Positions 1 through 9,721 of a stretch of DNA of 64,000 bases are shown here, piece after piece. The number at the start of each line of letters is the position of its first letter. Within the stretch, counting starts at the first letter, position 1. The DNA lies in contig JABIFG010000095.1 in the NCBI GenBank assembly GCA_018650795.1, positions 1 to 64,000 of the forward strand, in the 5' to 3' direction. The notes under the pieces are model-generated. The model was not told the origin of the DNA. It worked only from the letters and a program-made list of their open reading frames with translations, and searched no databases. Position numbers and translations under genes: made by a program. This DNA comes from Fidelibacterota bacterium (lineage in GTDB: Bacteria; Fidelibacterota; UBA8477; JABMPR01).

Positions 1-64
1 ATTTTGAATGTGCACATTTTTATGACATGTCTATCTGATTGTTTTCTTTAGCTTTATCCACTGT

Positions 65-1081
65 TTGATTTTTGGCACAGCATTTGAATATATAATAGGC
101 ATGTTAGTAGCCGTCCTCATGATCTTCACAATCTTTTCCTTCACCGGTGTTGCCGTATTGAATGTGTCGTATCTGTCTAACTCTACCTCAATGGAAACCA
201 TCAACAACATCAAACTTCAGTATGCTACTGAGTCTACCATTAACGAAGCCTTATGGCGCATTAACACTGGTGTTGACTCTTTAGTAGATTCAGATGTTGA
301 TGGTATTGTCACTATATGGGACGCATCATTAAACATCCTTTCAGTAAACGTTGATAAATTTGAGATGGAAGCTGAGATTTCATTAGACCTTTCTGAAGAT
401 ACTCACTTTGATAGAGCGCTTGCTTCTGATGAAACCATCACAACCAATGGTTATGATACAGAAATTGAAGATGAGAATCGCAGCCGCTTCTTTACCTTCA
501 TGCCTGAAGTAGATCTTGATTACTTCATTGACAATGCAGTGGCCATTCACAATGAGAGTTATAAAACGTGGGATTATTGGTGGGAAGTAGAGATGGGTGG
601 CGAGGGAATCCATGTTTTTACTGGTGATTATGTTGAGTTAAAGAATTGCAGATTTTTAAACAGCACACTGGTATTCACTGGTACAAATATCACCTTTGAG
701 CATCAAATTCAAATCGATGCTCCTGTTCCTGTTGATAGTGCTGATGCCATGCCCGCCCTGGTTTTCACTAACGAGGACAATTACTTCGAGATCGAAGCTG
801 AAGGTAAGAATTATGATCGTGAAGATAAGATCAATGGCGCCATCTACACTGCTGGAACTATCGTACTGAAGAAGGGCCAGCTCAGCGGACCCATCGTTGG
901 TAAGACCATCACCATGGAACACGGTGTTGAGTATAACAACCAGATCGATTTTAAAGATACCGAACATCCTAAGCATTATCGCTGGCACAAAGGCTTCAAG
1001 CATAAAAAGCATTATGACTGGCCCAAACAGATTGGTCGCTGGAAAACTAAGAAGTGGGGAAAAAAGCATCACCACGCCTAA
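65..1081 (+). CDS. PilX-like membrane-anchored protein with His-rich basic tail
   Basis: No close family is recognised beyond the N-terminus. Residues about 11-33 form one hydrophobic helix followed by a polar stretch ending in an INEALWRINTG-type motif, which resembles the N-terminus of PilX-type minor pilins and other type IV pilus accessory proteins; the rest (about 300 residues) would then be extracytoplasmic. The last 35 residues are strongly basic and rich in His, Lys and Trp, ending in KKHHHA, which is unusual and could bind metal or polyanions. The frame opens with TTG at 65; an ATG at 101 is the alternative and keeps the hydrophobic helix. Neither start has a clear ribosome binding site. 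The gene sits alone, is followed by a good terminator, and upstream context is cut by the window edge. The pilin-like role is inference from the N-terminus only. Confidence 0.6.
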   Translation: MIFGTAFEYIIGMLVAVLMIFTIFSFTGVAVLNVSYLSNSTSMETINNIKLQYATESTINEALWRINTGVDSLVDSDVDGIVTIWDASLNILSVNVDKFEMEAEISLDLSEDTHFDRALASDETITTNGYDTEIEDENRSRFFTFMPEVDLDYFIDNAVAIHNESYKTWDYWWEVEMGGEGIHVFTGDYVELKNCRFLNSTLVFTGTNITFEHQIQIDAPVPVDSADAMPALVFTNEDNYFEIEAEGKNYDREDKINGAIYTAGTIVLKKGQLSGPIVGKTITMEHGVEYNNQIDFKDTEHPKHYRWHKGFKHKKHYDWPKQIGRWKTKKWGKKHHHA

Positions 1082-1115
1082 ACAACTCTGCTAAACAACC
1101 CGCATAAGCCCCCAG

Positions 1116-1144
1116 AGCCCTCCATTGATGAGGGCTTTCTTTAT
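1116..1144 (+). terminator. Rho-independent terminator after the PilX-like gene
   Basis: Perfect 7-bp stem AGCCCTC / GAGGGCT with a 7-nt loop, followed by TTTCTTTAT on the plus strand, 35 nt after the stop codon at 1081. Confidence 0.8.
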
Positions 1145-1449
1145 GTCCCAAACAAGCTACCTCTACCCCACCACCGAGAAACCCTCAGGGCGCACAAGGA
1201 CGGCCATAGGGAAGGCTATCACTACTGAAGTCTACTTAGACAGATTGATTGCCTGAAAACACAACCGAGCAATCAAAATACCTAGATTTTCTAGGAGTAT
1301 TTTATCATCCCAAAAGGCTTTCGATCCATTGTGCTTCCTGAGATACGAAAGTATATTCGCAGCACTTCCACGTTCGTTCTCGAGCCGCATCATCTGAGAC
1401 TACATCTCACTACTCAAAATTTGTGACATCCAACCAAGACGGGGGAATT
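1145..1449 (+). other. Non-coding stretch with hairpins
   Basis: No gene is seen. At 1275-1303 AAAATAC-CTAGA pairs with TCTAG-(GA)-GTATTTT around a TTT loop, giving a 12-bp stem with a 2-nt bulge followed by T-rich sequence; it may be a second terminator or a leader structure. Around 1330-1367 GTGCT/AGCAC encloses an ATAC-GAAA-GTAT tetraloop stem. No known riboswitch was recognised. Confidence 0.35.
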
Positions 1450-4400
1450 ATGTGTATACTAGCTCATACTAACGCTTTTTCAATCATGAGTATGGCCAGC
1501 ATGTCATTACATCGTTTGCTGCTATTAACCGTGTTGTTCACCTTTCCTCTGATAGCTGTTGGGCAGTGGGAGTATGAAACTGTCACGACTGGAGGACATA
1601 AATGTGACATTGCTGTCGATGCAATTGGCAATCCACATATTAGTTATCGAGAACAAGCCGATGGGTGGGATCTAAAATATGTCCGTTGGGATGGTTCTGA
1701 TTGGTACATAACGCCAGTTGAGACCACTTTAGATGTTTATGGGGCACCATCTATCGCTATCGATGAATCTGGAATCCCTCATATTGCATTTAAGGTCGTG
1801 AATAGTTTCTGGAGCATTCTCTATCACGCATGGTGGAATGATTCATCATGGCAACAGGCAGGCGTGGATTCATTAGCTTGGGGTGATCTCGGTGAATGGA
1901 GTTCGATTGATATTGCCAGTGATGGCTACCCCCATATAGCCTATTCAGTATATACAGAGGACTATGATTGTTACTTAAAATATGCTTATCAGGATGCTTC
2001 CGGTTGGCACTATGAAATTGCTGACAGTCTACTCAGCGAGGAATATCGATATGTATCCCTTGCGTTAGACGCAGATAATCACCCTCATATAAGCTATTAT
2101 CTGACTACTGCAGAAGAACTCAGATATGCTTTTTGGAATGAATCAATTTGGCAAAAGGAGACTGTAGATGCTGCAGATGACGTCGGTCAATATTCATCTA
2201 TTGCTGTTGATGGCGGGGGAAATCCGCATATTAGCTATACGGACTACTGGGGCGTACCACCCACGAAATACACATATTGGGATGGTGAAGTGTGGCAGAT
2301 AGAAGCTGTTGACCCTACTGAAGATGCGTTGGAGTTGTACACTTCCTTAGCTCTAGATGCTGATGACCAGCCACATATGAGCTATGGTGAATACAACGGA
2401 CCTTTGAAGTATGCATTCAAAGATGAATCCTGGGAAACTGAAATCGTAGATGAGACTGTAGAGTGTGGTTGGACATCGATCTCCGTGGATGACAGTGGTT
2501 CCACTCATATAGCATATTTTGATGCGAATCAAGTGGTGCTCAAATATGCCAAAAAGAGCCCTGTTCCTGCTGATATAACGCCACCACCTGCACCCCAATC
2601 TCTGTCTACCACCTCGGGTCTAAACCAGATTTCGCTTGAGTGGTTAAGGAACATGGAAGCTGATGCAGCTGGTTATCGGATTTACGGCGGAAATTCTGCT
2701 GGCCCCACCACCTTAATCGACTCCACCACCAACAGCAGCGATACGACAACAACCATCCAGAATCTGTCCGGTGACACCACCTACTATTTTCGGATAACAG
2801 CTGTGGATACTGCCGGTAATGAGAGTGGATATTCAAACGAGGTTAGTGCGATTCCTGTCGGTATAAGCATGTGGCATGTTTCAACCACCGGCTCTGATGA
2901 AACTGGAGATGGAACTGAGGGTAATCCCTTCGCATCCATTCAATACACAATCAATTATGCAGGTAACGGTGACACTGTCCTGGTAAATCCGGGTACCTAC
3001 ATTGAAAATATCAACTACAACGGGAGAAACATTGTTTTGGGGTCACTGTTTTTGACAACGCTGGATACTTCCCACATATCCCAGACGGTGATTGATGGTA
3101 ACAGTACTGGGAGAGTGGTAACTTTTGAAAATGGTGAGGATTCGACTGCAGTTTTAAGTGGATTTTTAATTATAAACGGAAACACTGTTGGTGATGGTGG
3201 CGGGATTTATGTTTATACAAGTAACCCCACGTTAAATCATTTAATAATTCAAAATAATCAAAGCGGAAGAGGCGGTGGTATTGCATGTATCAACAATTCC
3301 AATCCCATTATCTTTAGCGTACAAATAAAGAACAACTCGAGCAGTGAGGGTGGTGGTATCTATTGTAGAACCAATTCAAGTCCAAGAATCTATAATACAC
3401 TCGTTTCATCAAATGTCAGTACAACAGAGGGTGGTGGTTTTAGTCTTGAGTGGGATTGTAATCCAAGTATAGAAAACGTTACGGTTTCGGGAAATATATC
3501 AATAGCGGGAGGTGGAATTAGAACAAATAATAGTTCCAATCCAATATTAACTAATGTGATTATATATGGGAATACAGCCCTCGAAAGTGGTGGTGGTTTC
3601 CATATTTATAATTCTAACCCAATATTAACTGATGTGACTATAAGTGGGAATACAGCAGTCAGCTATGGTGGTGGAATTTCCTGTGATGGTCAATCTAGCC
3701 CCATTTTGGAGAATGTAACTATCGAAAATAATGCTGCCGTAGATGGTGGTGGAATATTTCTTAGTTCTTCCAGCCCCAGTTTAATAGATGTTACTGTACG
3801 TTGGAATACGGCTGAACTGACTGGCGGTGGCATTGTATGTGATAATTGGTCAAACCCTAGTTTGGTAAATGTTACGGTGAGTGAGAATATGGCTATTGGC
3901 AATGGTGGTGGAATTCGTTGTCGAGAGAATTCTAGTCCAAGTATGGTCAATGTTACTATAAGTGGGAACACGGCTAATTACGGTGGCGGGATACACTGCC
4001 TAAATAATTCCAATCCAATTATCCAGGAGGCTTTTATAAGTGGGAATTCTACGCAAAATGGAGGAGGTATAGCCTGCAATTCATCCAGTCCCAGATTAAT
4101 AGATGTTATTCTGTCTGGAAACTCAGCACTTAATCATGGTGGCGGAATTAACTGTTATAATAATTCTAGTCCAAGCTTGATAAACGTAACAATTAGTGAT
4201 AATACAGCCGGTTGGGGTGGTGGGGTTGCCGTTTCGGCTAACAGCAATCCAGTATTAGTGAACACCATACTCTGGAACAATACCCCTGAGGAGATTGGAT
4301 CTGGAGAGGGTCTAGATTCTATCACTATTGCCTATTCAAATGTATCTGGTGGACAAGAAAACATCACATTTGAGGACGGTGACACAATAATCTGGTTGCA

Positions 4401-6132
4401 GGGGAATATTGATGTCGATCCCCTGTTTGTTGATGGTGTATATGGTGATTTCCAACTACAGGATGAGTCACCCTGTATCGATGCTGGGACATCATTCTTT
4501 ATCTGGGGAGCTGACACCCTGATTAATTCCGGCCTGGAAGATTATATTGGCTGGGCACCTGATATGGGTGCCCTTGAGAACCAATCAGGTATCAATAACG
4601 GGGATGGCTTACTTGCCTATTACCCTTTCAATGGCAACGCGGATGATGGAAGCGGGATGGGGCATGATGGAGAAGTCAACGGATCATCTTTGACCCGTGA
4701 TAGATTCGGTCATTATAATAGTGCCTACAGCTTCGATGGCGTGGATGACTACATAGACCTGGGTGAAGCTGCAAGTATTATTCCTGAGAACGCTTCACTA
4801 TCCATTTCTATTTGGGTTGTGCCACATGATGTTTCTGCTATTTATACCTTACTGAGCTGTGAAACTAACGACCGGGGATTCAAGCTGTACTATCGCCCCT
4901 ACGATGGTGACATGATAAACGCATACATTGACGAGGTTCCCATCCATGGTGATGCAGCCAACACTCCAGCGGGTAGGTGGAGTCATCTCGTTATGACCTG
5001 GTCGTCTGAAACGGGTTTTAATCTATATATCAATGGCACTTTTGCAGGCGGGGCAGATATGGACGCCTGGGGGTATTACAGTGCCGCTGATCCTCTTTTT
5101 CTCGGTGCCCATTGGGAAGGGGGAGTGACCAATGCTCCTTATGATGGGATTCTCGATGATATCCGTATCTATGACCGTGCTCTGACCCTGGGGGAAATTA
5201 ATTCTCTTTATCACGAGGGTGGTTGGCCTCCGGAACCTCAGATCATATCAATCGTTGACCTTCCGGAAGATCAAGGTGGTTGGGTTTGGATTGAGTTTGA
5301 AAAATGTCTGTTGGATCAAGGCTCACTAACTGCAGGATCATACACCATTGAAAGACTTGATCCACATAGTTGGACTGCTGTCCAATCTATTACGGCAGTT
5401 GGTCTGGAAAACTACCTGGCAGAAGCTCGAACTCTTGTTGATTCTTCCCACACAGGTGATGGAATTACACAGTTTAGAGTTCAAGTCTCCACCACCATGG
5501 GTGATTACGTCAGTGCTCCGGCCGAAGGCTACTCCGTTGATAATATCGCACCAGCGGTCCCCACGAGCATCATTGCGATTGTTGATCATAACTGGGATGT
5601 GACAGTGAATTGGTCCCCGGCTATCGATCAGGATTTCGCCAGTTTCAAAGTATATCGCAGCATAACGGCTGAATTTGAATTATCAGACGAACTGCTCATT
5701 GAGGAAACTGCAGACAACTTCCTGGTAGATCCCTTATCTGAAATCGGTGAGTTTTACTATCGTGTCTCAGCGGTGGATGTCCATGGCAATGAGAGTGGTG
5801 GTTCTGAAGCGGCTTCTGTAGTAGTCGTTTCATTGGATACTCAGATAATCCCTGTGGAATTCACGCTGGAGCAGAACTATCCAAATCCATTTAATCCAAG
5901 TACAAATATTTGCTATGGGATACCCGAAGATTCACAAGTTTCTCTGATCATTTATGATGTCCAGGGAAATGTCATTCAGACCTTGGAATCAAGCAGACGA
6001 TCAGCTGGCTGGTACAAGGTTGTATGGGATGGTGAAACTGCTAAAGGTAAATCCATTAGTACAGGTATTTATTTTGCCAGACTCGTGGCAGGCGATTACA
6101 CTCAGGTGATTAAGCTCGTTTATCTGAAATAA
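1450..6132 (+). CDS. Giant secreted beta-helix / LamG surface protein with type IX-style sorting tail
   Basis: About 1560 residues. A signal peptide (MSLHRLLLLT...AVGQ, residues about 18-39) is followed by beta-propeller-like repeats with a recurring PHI(S/A)Y motif (about 45-370), a fibronectin type III domain (about 376-470), and a right-handed parallel beta-helix (about 473-965) opened by a DUF1565-like segment. The helix carries fourteen GGG(I/F/V) rungs alternating with VT(I/V)SGNTA-like strands, as in polymorphic autotransporter-type surface proteins. A LamG/concanavalin-like domain (about 1050-1257), another FN3 (about 1365-1457) and a sorting domain with NYPNPFNPST (about 1467-1560) follow. 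The ATG at 1450 is chosen because GGGGGAATT precedes it; GTG 1423, ATG 1486 and ATG 1501 are alternatives. Known of the family: such proteins are exported and surface-attached or released. A carbohydrate or adhesive role is inference. Confidence 0.85.
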   Translation: MCILAHTNAFSIMSMASMSLHRLLLLTVLFTFPLIAVGQWEYETVTTGGHKCDIAVDAIGNPHISYREQADGWDLKYVRWDGSDWYITPVETTLDVYGAPSIAIDESGIPHIAFKVVNSFWSILYHAWWNDSSWQQAGVDSLAWGDLGEWSSIDIASDGYPHIAYSVYTEDYDCYLKYAYQDASGWHYEIADSLLSEEYRYVSLALDADNHPHISYYLTTAEELRYAFWNESIWQKETVDAADDVGQYSSIAVDGGGNPHISYTDYWGVPPTKYTYWDGEVWQIEAVDPTEDALELYTSLALDADDQPHMSYGEYNGPLKYAFKDESWETEIVDETVECGWTSISVDDSGSTHIAYFDANQVVLKYAKKSPVPADITPPPAPQSLSTTSGLNQISLEWLRNMEADAAGYRIYGGNSAGPTTLIDSTTNSSDTTTTIQNLSGDTTYYFRITAVDTAGNESGYSNEVSAIPVGISMWHVSTTGSDETGDGTEGNPFASIQYTINYAGNGDTVLVNPGTYIENINYNGRNIVLGSLFLTTLDTSHISQTVIDGNSTGRVVTFENGEDSTAVLSGFLIINGNTVGDGGGIYVYTSNPTLNHLIIQNNQSGRGGGIACINNSNPIIFSVQIKNNSSSEGGGIYCRTNSSPRIYNTLVSSNVSTTEGGGFSLEWDCNPSIENVTVSGNISIAGGGIRTNNSSNPILTNVIIYGNTALESGGGFHIYNSNPILTDVTISGNTAVSYGGGISCDGQSSPILENVTIENNAAVDGGGIFLSSSSPSLIDVTVRWNTAELTGGGIVCDNWSNPSLVNVTVSENMAIGNGGGIRCRENSSPSMVNVTISGNTANYGGGIHCLNNSNPIIQEAFISGNSTQNGGGIACNSSSPRLIDVILSGNSALNHGGGINCYNNSSPSLINVTISDNTAGWGGGVAVSANSNPVLVNTILWNNTPEEIGSGEGLDSITIAYSNVSGGQENITFEDGDTIIWLQGNIDVDPLFVDGVYGDFQLQDESPCIDAGTSFFIWGADTLINSGLEDYIGWAPDMGALENQSGINNGDGLLAYYPFNGNADDGSGMGHDGEVNGSSLTRDRFGHYNSAYSFDGVDDYIDLGEAASIIPENASLSISIWVVPHDVSAIYTLLSCETNDRGFKLYYRPYDGDMINAYIDEVPIHGDAANTPAGRWSHLVMTWSSETGFNLYINGTFAGGADMDAWGYYSAADPLFLGAHWEGGVTNAPYDGILDDIRIYDRALTLGEINSLYHEGGWPPEPQIISIVDLPEDQGGWVWIEFEKCLLDQGSLTAGSYTIERLDPHSWTAVQSITAVGLENYLAEARTLVDSSHTGDGITQFRVQVSTTMGDYVSAPAEGYSVDNIAPAVPTSIIAIVDHNWDVTVNWSPAIDQDFASFKVYRSITAEFELSDELLIEETADNFLVDPLSEIGEFYYRVSAVDVHGNESGGSEAASVVVVSLDTQIIPVEFTLEQNYPNPFNPSTNICYGIPEDSQVSLIIYDVQGNVIQTLESSRRSAGWYKVVWDGETAKGKSISTGIYFARLVAGDYTQVIKLVYLK

Positions 6133-6176
6133 TCTGCTGATCATAAAACACTGAAACATCGTCTAGGGGTCAGCTG

Positions 6177-8183
6177 CTAATACCCTGGTGACCACAATGC
6201 GATTAATGATCTGGCTTGTTTGTACACATTCTCCACAGTAATACCAAATTTTTCAGCAAGGATGGCTCCAGGGGCTGATGCACCAAAATGATCGATGCCA
6301 ATAATCTTGCCCTCGCGACCTACAAATTTTTCCCACCCTATAGAACAACCGGCCTCCACAGCGAGACGCGCATGGCATTCTGCTGGAAAAACAGAGACTT
6401 TATAGGCATCATCCTGCTGTTCGAAAAGCTCCCAGGACGGAAAACTTACCACGCGGACCTTTTTGCCTTCCTGGGCAAGCCTTTTACCAGCCTCCAGCGA
6501 GACCCACACTTCTGAACCACTGGCCATAATAATGATATCATGACATGCAGCTGAATTTTCCCAAATCGTGTAGGCTCCCTGCTTAAGGTTTTCAGCCGAG
6601 GCCAAGACCTTGCGATCAAAAATGGGCAGATTTTGGCGTGTTAAAAGCAGGGCTGTCGGTCCGGATTTATTTTCCAGGGCAGCCACCCACGCCTCCTTGG
6701 TCTCAGTCGCATCCGCAGGACGAATAACTGTCACATCAGGTGTAATGCGTAGACTCATGAGTGTTTCCACAGGCTGGTGAGTAGGTCCATCTTCACCGAC
6801 ATAAATGCTGTCATGCGTATAAACATAAATCACAGGTAAATTCATCAATGCAGCCACCCGGGTTGTTGGTCGCACATAGTCAGCAAAGACCAAAAATGTG
6901 GCTCCGTAAACACGAAATCCACCATGCAGCTGGATGCCATTCATGATAGCGCCCATACCCGTTTCCCGTACTCCATAATGCAGGTTACGACCTTCGAATG
7001 AATCCTTGCCGATATCACCCCAGCCTTTGAGATACGTGTTGTTGGAAGGTGCCAGATCAGCAGATCCACCTACGAGGTATGGAACAGCCTTCGCAAGGTC
7101 CTGCAAGACCTTTCCAGAAGCGGATCGAGTTGCCATGGAGCCACCAGCTTCGAAATCCTCTATCTTACTGGCCAGATCAGTTGGAACATCTCCTCGCAAG
7201 CATAACTCCCATTCAGCAGCTTTTTCTGGGTGAGTCGATAAGTATGCAGTGAAAAGATCATTCCACGCTTGCTCGCGCTGCAGGTTTACGGTCGCAAGTT
7301 CAGTGAAGGTTGTCCTAACCTCTTCAGGCACGAAGAATTTCTCAGGTGACATATCAAGAGCTGCCTTGGTGAGTGCGATTTCATCTTCTCCCAGGGGTGC
7401 ACCATGTGCCTCGTGTGACCCCGCCTTGTTGGGAGATCCAAAAGCGATAGTTGTATTACAGATGATCACTGAAGGCTTACTGGTTTCATCCTGAGCCATT
7501 TGAATGGCAGCGCTGATGTCATCATAGTCATGCCCATTGACGCGTTGCACGTGCCAGTCATAGGCCTCCATGCGCTTTTCAACATCATCGGTGTAGGTGA
7601 TGCGGGTATCACCCTCAATGCTGATATAATTCTCATCATAAAACAGGATCAGCTTCCCCAATTGATGATTTCCGGCCAGCGAGAAAGCTTCGTGGGAAAT
7701 ACCTTCCATAAATTCACCCTCAGAAGCGATAACATAGGTAAAATGATCTACGATCTTGTGCTCCGGAGTATTGAAACGTGCTGCCAGCATTTTCTCGGCG
7801 AGTGCCATACCAACCGCATTGCCACAACCTTGACCCAGGGGCCCCGTTGTTACTTCCACACCTGGTGTATGTCCATATTCAGGATGACCAGCAGTTTTAC
7901 TGCCCCACTGGCGGAAGCTCTTAAGCTCATCCATGGATAGATCATAGCCTGAGAGATGCAGCAAGCTGTATATCAGCATTGAACCATGGCCGGCAGAAAG
8001 AACAAAGCGATCGCGATCAGCCCATTCAGAATTCTGGGGATTATGCTTTAAATATTTTGTCCATAAGACACTGGCGACATCTGCCATTCCCATAGGAAGA
8101 CCGGGGTGACCGGAGTTAGCGGCTTGAATACCATCCATAGCAAGTCCGCGTATTGTGTTGGCGACATGTTGAAGATTCAGCAT
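6177..8183 (-). CDS. tkt: Transketolase
   Basis: Full-length transketolase (668 residues; family usually about 660-670), a thiamine-diphosphate enzyme moving two-carbon units between sugar phosphates in the non-oxidative pentose phosphate pathway. Visible motifs: NSGHPG with H26, AGHGS with H66, TAGHPE with H100, [16 protein letters not shown] with the cofactor-activating Glu, and [11 protein letters not shown]. The metal-binding motif usually written GDG (or SDG) reads SEG at 154-156, so the Mg ligand Asp155 is Glu here; N185 and I187 of the same motif are kept. The start follows ACAGGAGTAGAA, a strong ribosome binding site. It lies 65 nt downstream of an organophosphate antiporter on the same strand and may be co-transcribed, which would link imported sugar or glycerol phosphates to the pentose phosphate pathway. 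Confidence 0.95.
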   Translation of the reverse strand: MLNLQHVANTIRGLAMDGIQAANSGHPGLPMGMADVASVLWTKYLKHNPQNSEWADRDRFVLSAGHGSMLIYSLLHLSGYDLSMDELKSFRQWGSKTAGHPEYGHTPGVEVTTGPLGQGCGNAVGMALAEKMLAARFNTPEHKIVDHFTYVIASEGEFMEGISHEAFSLAGNHQLGKLILFYDENYISIEGDTRITYTDDVEKRMEAYDWHVQRVNGHDYDDISAAIQMAQDETSKPSVIICNTTIAFGSPNKAGSHEAHGAPLGEDEIALTKAALDMSPEKFFVPEEVRTTFTELATVNLQREQAWNDLFTAYLSTHPEKAAEWELCLRGDVPTDLASKIEDFEAGGSMATRSASGKVLQDLAKAVPYLVGGSADLAPSNNTYLKGWGDIGKDSFEGRNLHYGVRETGMGAIMNGIQLHGGFRVYGATFLVFADYVRPTTRVAALMNLPVIYVYTHDSIYVGEDGPTHQPVETLMSLRITPDVTVIRPADATETKEAWVAALENKSGPTALLLTRQNLPIFDRKVLASAENLKQGAYTIWENSAACHDIIIMASGSEVWVSLEAGKRLAQEGKKVRVVSFPSWELFEQQDDAYKVSVFPAECHARLAVEAGCSIGWEKFVGREGKIIGIDHFGASAPGAILAEKFGITVENVYKQARSLIALWSPGY

Positions 8184-8248
8184 TTCTACTCCTGTAATTT
8201 CTCTCTGATAAATCAGTAATAATATCTATAAATCATATTTCCAGAGAT

Positions 8249-9601
8249 CTAGGCTCGGGGTTTGATCTTCCAGGTAAATGCCAATAGGATTATCCCCATG
8301 ACTGTGGAAGCTAAGATACTAAAAATAACAAAATTCCAACCGGTCTCGAGACCATAAAGCTCACCATAATGATCAACCATCCAGCCAAAGCCCTTCGCCT
8401 GAACTGAACGACCGATATAACCAAAAAGGCCGATAAACCCAGCAGCCGTACCGACGGCTTTTTTAGAAGTAAGGTCAAGACCTGATAAAGCCAGTAACAT
8501 GACTGGTGGATAGATAAAAAAGCCAATGATGACGAGCATAGCCATGTCAAAATTCAAATTGCCCGGGGGGTTCGCATAGAGACCATAAAAGGCAAAGAGG
8601 ATGGGGATCATACACAAAAGACTTACCATACCACGGCGACCTCCCAGACGGTCGGACAGCCAGCCCATGAGCAGGGTTGAAGGTATTGCCCCGAATTCAA
8701 TGAATAGAATGGCAACGCCACCACTCATGAGGGTAGCTCCCTTCATTTCCCTGAGATACATGGGACCCCAATCCAGCATACTATAGCGTACGATATAAAC
8801 AAAAAAGTTGGCGATGGCTACGATCCACAGCATCTTGTTCTTTAGAATATTGTCAATAAAAAGTGCACGCGTTGAGAGCTCTTCTTCGTGTTTGAGCCCC
8901 TCTTTTTTCTCAAGCTCTGAATAGTCATTCTTGTACTCTTCAATCGGTGGTAATCCCAATGATTGAGGGGTATCACGTAAACGCCAGTACAGATAAGCCG
9001 AACCCAATAATGCAATGGTTCCCGGGAAGTAGAAAGCAGCCTGCCAGCCAAAACTGGACGCCGCATAGGCCGCCATGATTCCTGCCAGCCCCCCTCCTAC
9101 ATTCGTCGCAACATTCCAGATGGCGAACATAGAACCACGTTCTCTTAAACTATACCAGTGACCAAGTGAGCGACCACAAGGTGGCCAGCCCATACCCTGG
9201 ATAAAGCCATTCAGGGACCATAAAAGGAGGTGGATCCAGTATACTTCCATCCCACCAAAGGCAAAATTCACCAGCCCAGATAGTAAGAGACCCGTAGCCA
9301 TAAATTTCCGAGGATCAGAACGATCTGAAAGCGAGCCCATAAAAAATTTCCCAAGACCATAAGCAATAGCCGAAAGCGCCAGGATATTTCCGATCATATT
9401 GTGATCGTAGGACAGGGCGGACCCAATATCTTTGCTCACCGTAGACAGATTGTTACGTACCAGATAGAACATCACATAACCCATAAATGTGGATTCCATG
9501 GTACTCCAGCGATAGCGCGTATAGGTCTTCGCGATTTTATCTTCAGCTATACGGTCAATATGTGGAGCAGGTGCGTAAAACTTTTTAATCCAATCTAGCA
9601 T
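8249..9601 (-). CDS. OPA-family organophosphate:phosphate antiporter (GlpT/UhpT-like) 1
   Basis: 450 residues, twelve predicted membrane segments, major facilitator superfamily, organophosphate:inorganic phosphate antiporter branch. The two phosphate-binding arginines of GlpT have clear counterparts: R49 in FYLVRNN (GlpT R45) and R272 in VRYSMLDWGP (GlpT R269). The central-loop motif GRSLGHWYSLRERG holds H148, matching GlpT H165, followed by WNVATNVGGG. The residue after the first Arg is Asn, where GlpT and the second copy in this window have Lys, so the substrate may differ. Known role: uptake of glycerol-3-phosphate or sugar phosphates in exchange for phosphate across the inner membrane; exact substrate cannot be read. 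It precedes transketolase and follows a beta-propeller lipoprotein gene. The second copy at 30635-31987 is a clear paralogue. Confidence 0.9.
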   Translation of the reverse strand: MLDWIKKFYAPAPHIDRIAEDKIAKTYTRYRWSTMESTFMGYVMFYLVRNNLSTVSKDIGSALSYDHNMIGNILALSAIAYGLGKFFMGSLSDRSDPRKFMATGLLLSGLVNFAFGGMEVYWIHLLLWSLNGFIQGMGWPPCGRSLGHWYSLRERGSMFAIWNVATNVGGGLAGIMAAYAASSFGWQAAFYFPGTIALLGSAYLYWRLRDTPQSLGLPPIEEYKNDYSELEKKEGLKHEEELSTRALFIDNILKNKMLWIVAIANFFVYIVRYSMLDWGPMYLREMKGATLMSGGVAILFIEFGAIPSTLLMGWLSDRLGGRRGMVSLLCMIPILFAFYGLYANPPGNLNFDMAMLVIIGFFIYPPVMLLALSGLDLTSKKAVGTAAGFIGLFGYIGRSVQAKGFGWMVDHYGELYGLETGWNFVIFSILASTVMGIILLAFTWKIKPRA

Positions 9602-9641
9602 ATTTAATTCCTAACATATTCTATTACAACGCTATGCTTAA

Positions 9642-9660
9642 TCACCTGATCATCTGGTGA
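9642..9660. promoter_or_regulatory. Interrupted dyad upstream of antiporter 1
   Basis: TCACC-t-GAT-c-ATC-t-GGTGA, a 19-bp dyad with two unpaired positions, 41 nt upstream of the antiporter start at 9601 and inside the only sizeable gap (120 nt) in this part of the run. It could be an operator or a weak processing hairpin; no T tract follows. Confidence 0.3.
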
Positions 9661-9721
9661 ATGAGCTCAAGTTAGATAACAGCCAACCCATGCTGGGTGC
9701 CACTCGATCATGTATCAATTT

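Noticed and set aside
1145-1449. Possible riboswitch, because of several hairpins and a GAAA tetraloop upstream of the giant surface protein
   Set aside because: No consensus of a known riboswitch class could be matched (cyclic-di-GMP, cobalamin and others considered), and the stems are short.
3180-4250. Repeated GGTGGTGG(A/C) blocks that could be taken for a DNA repeat array or CRISPR
   Set aside because: They are the codons of the GGG rungs of the beta-helix protein; spacing and reading frame are coding, and the units are not identical.
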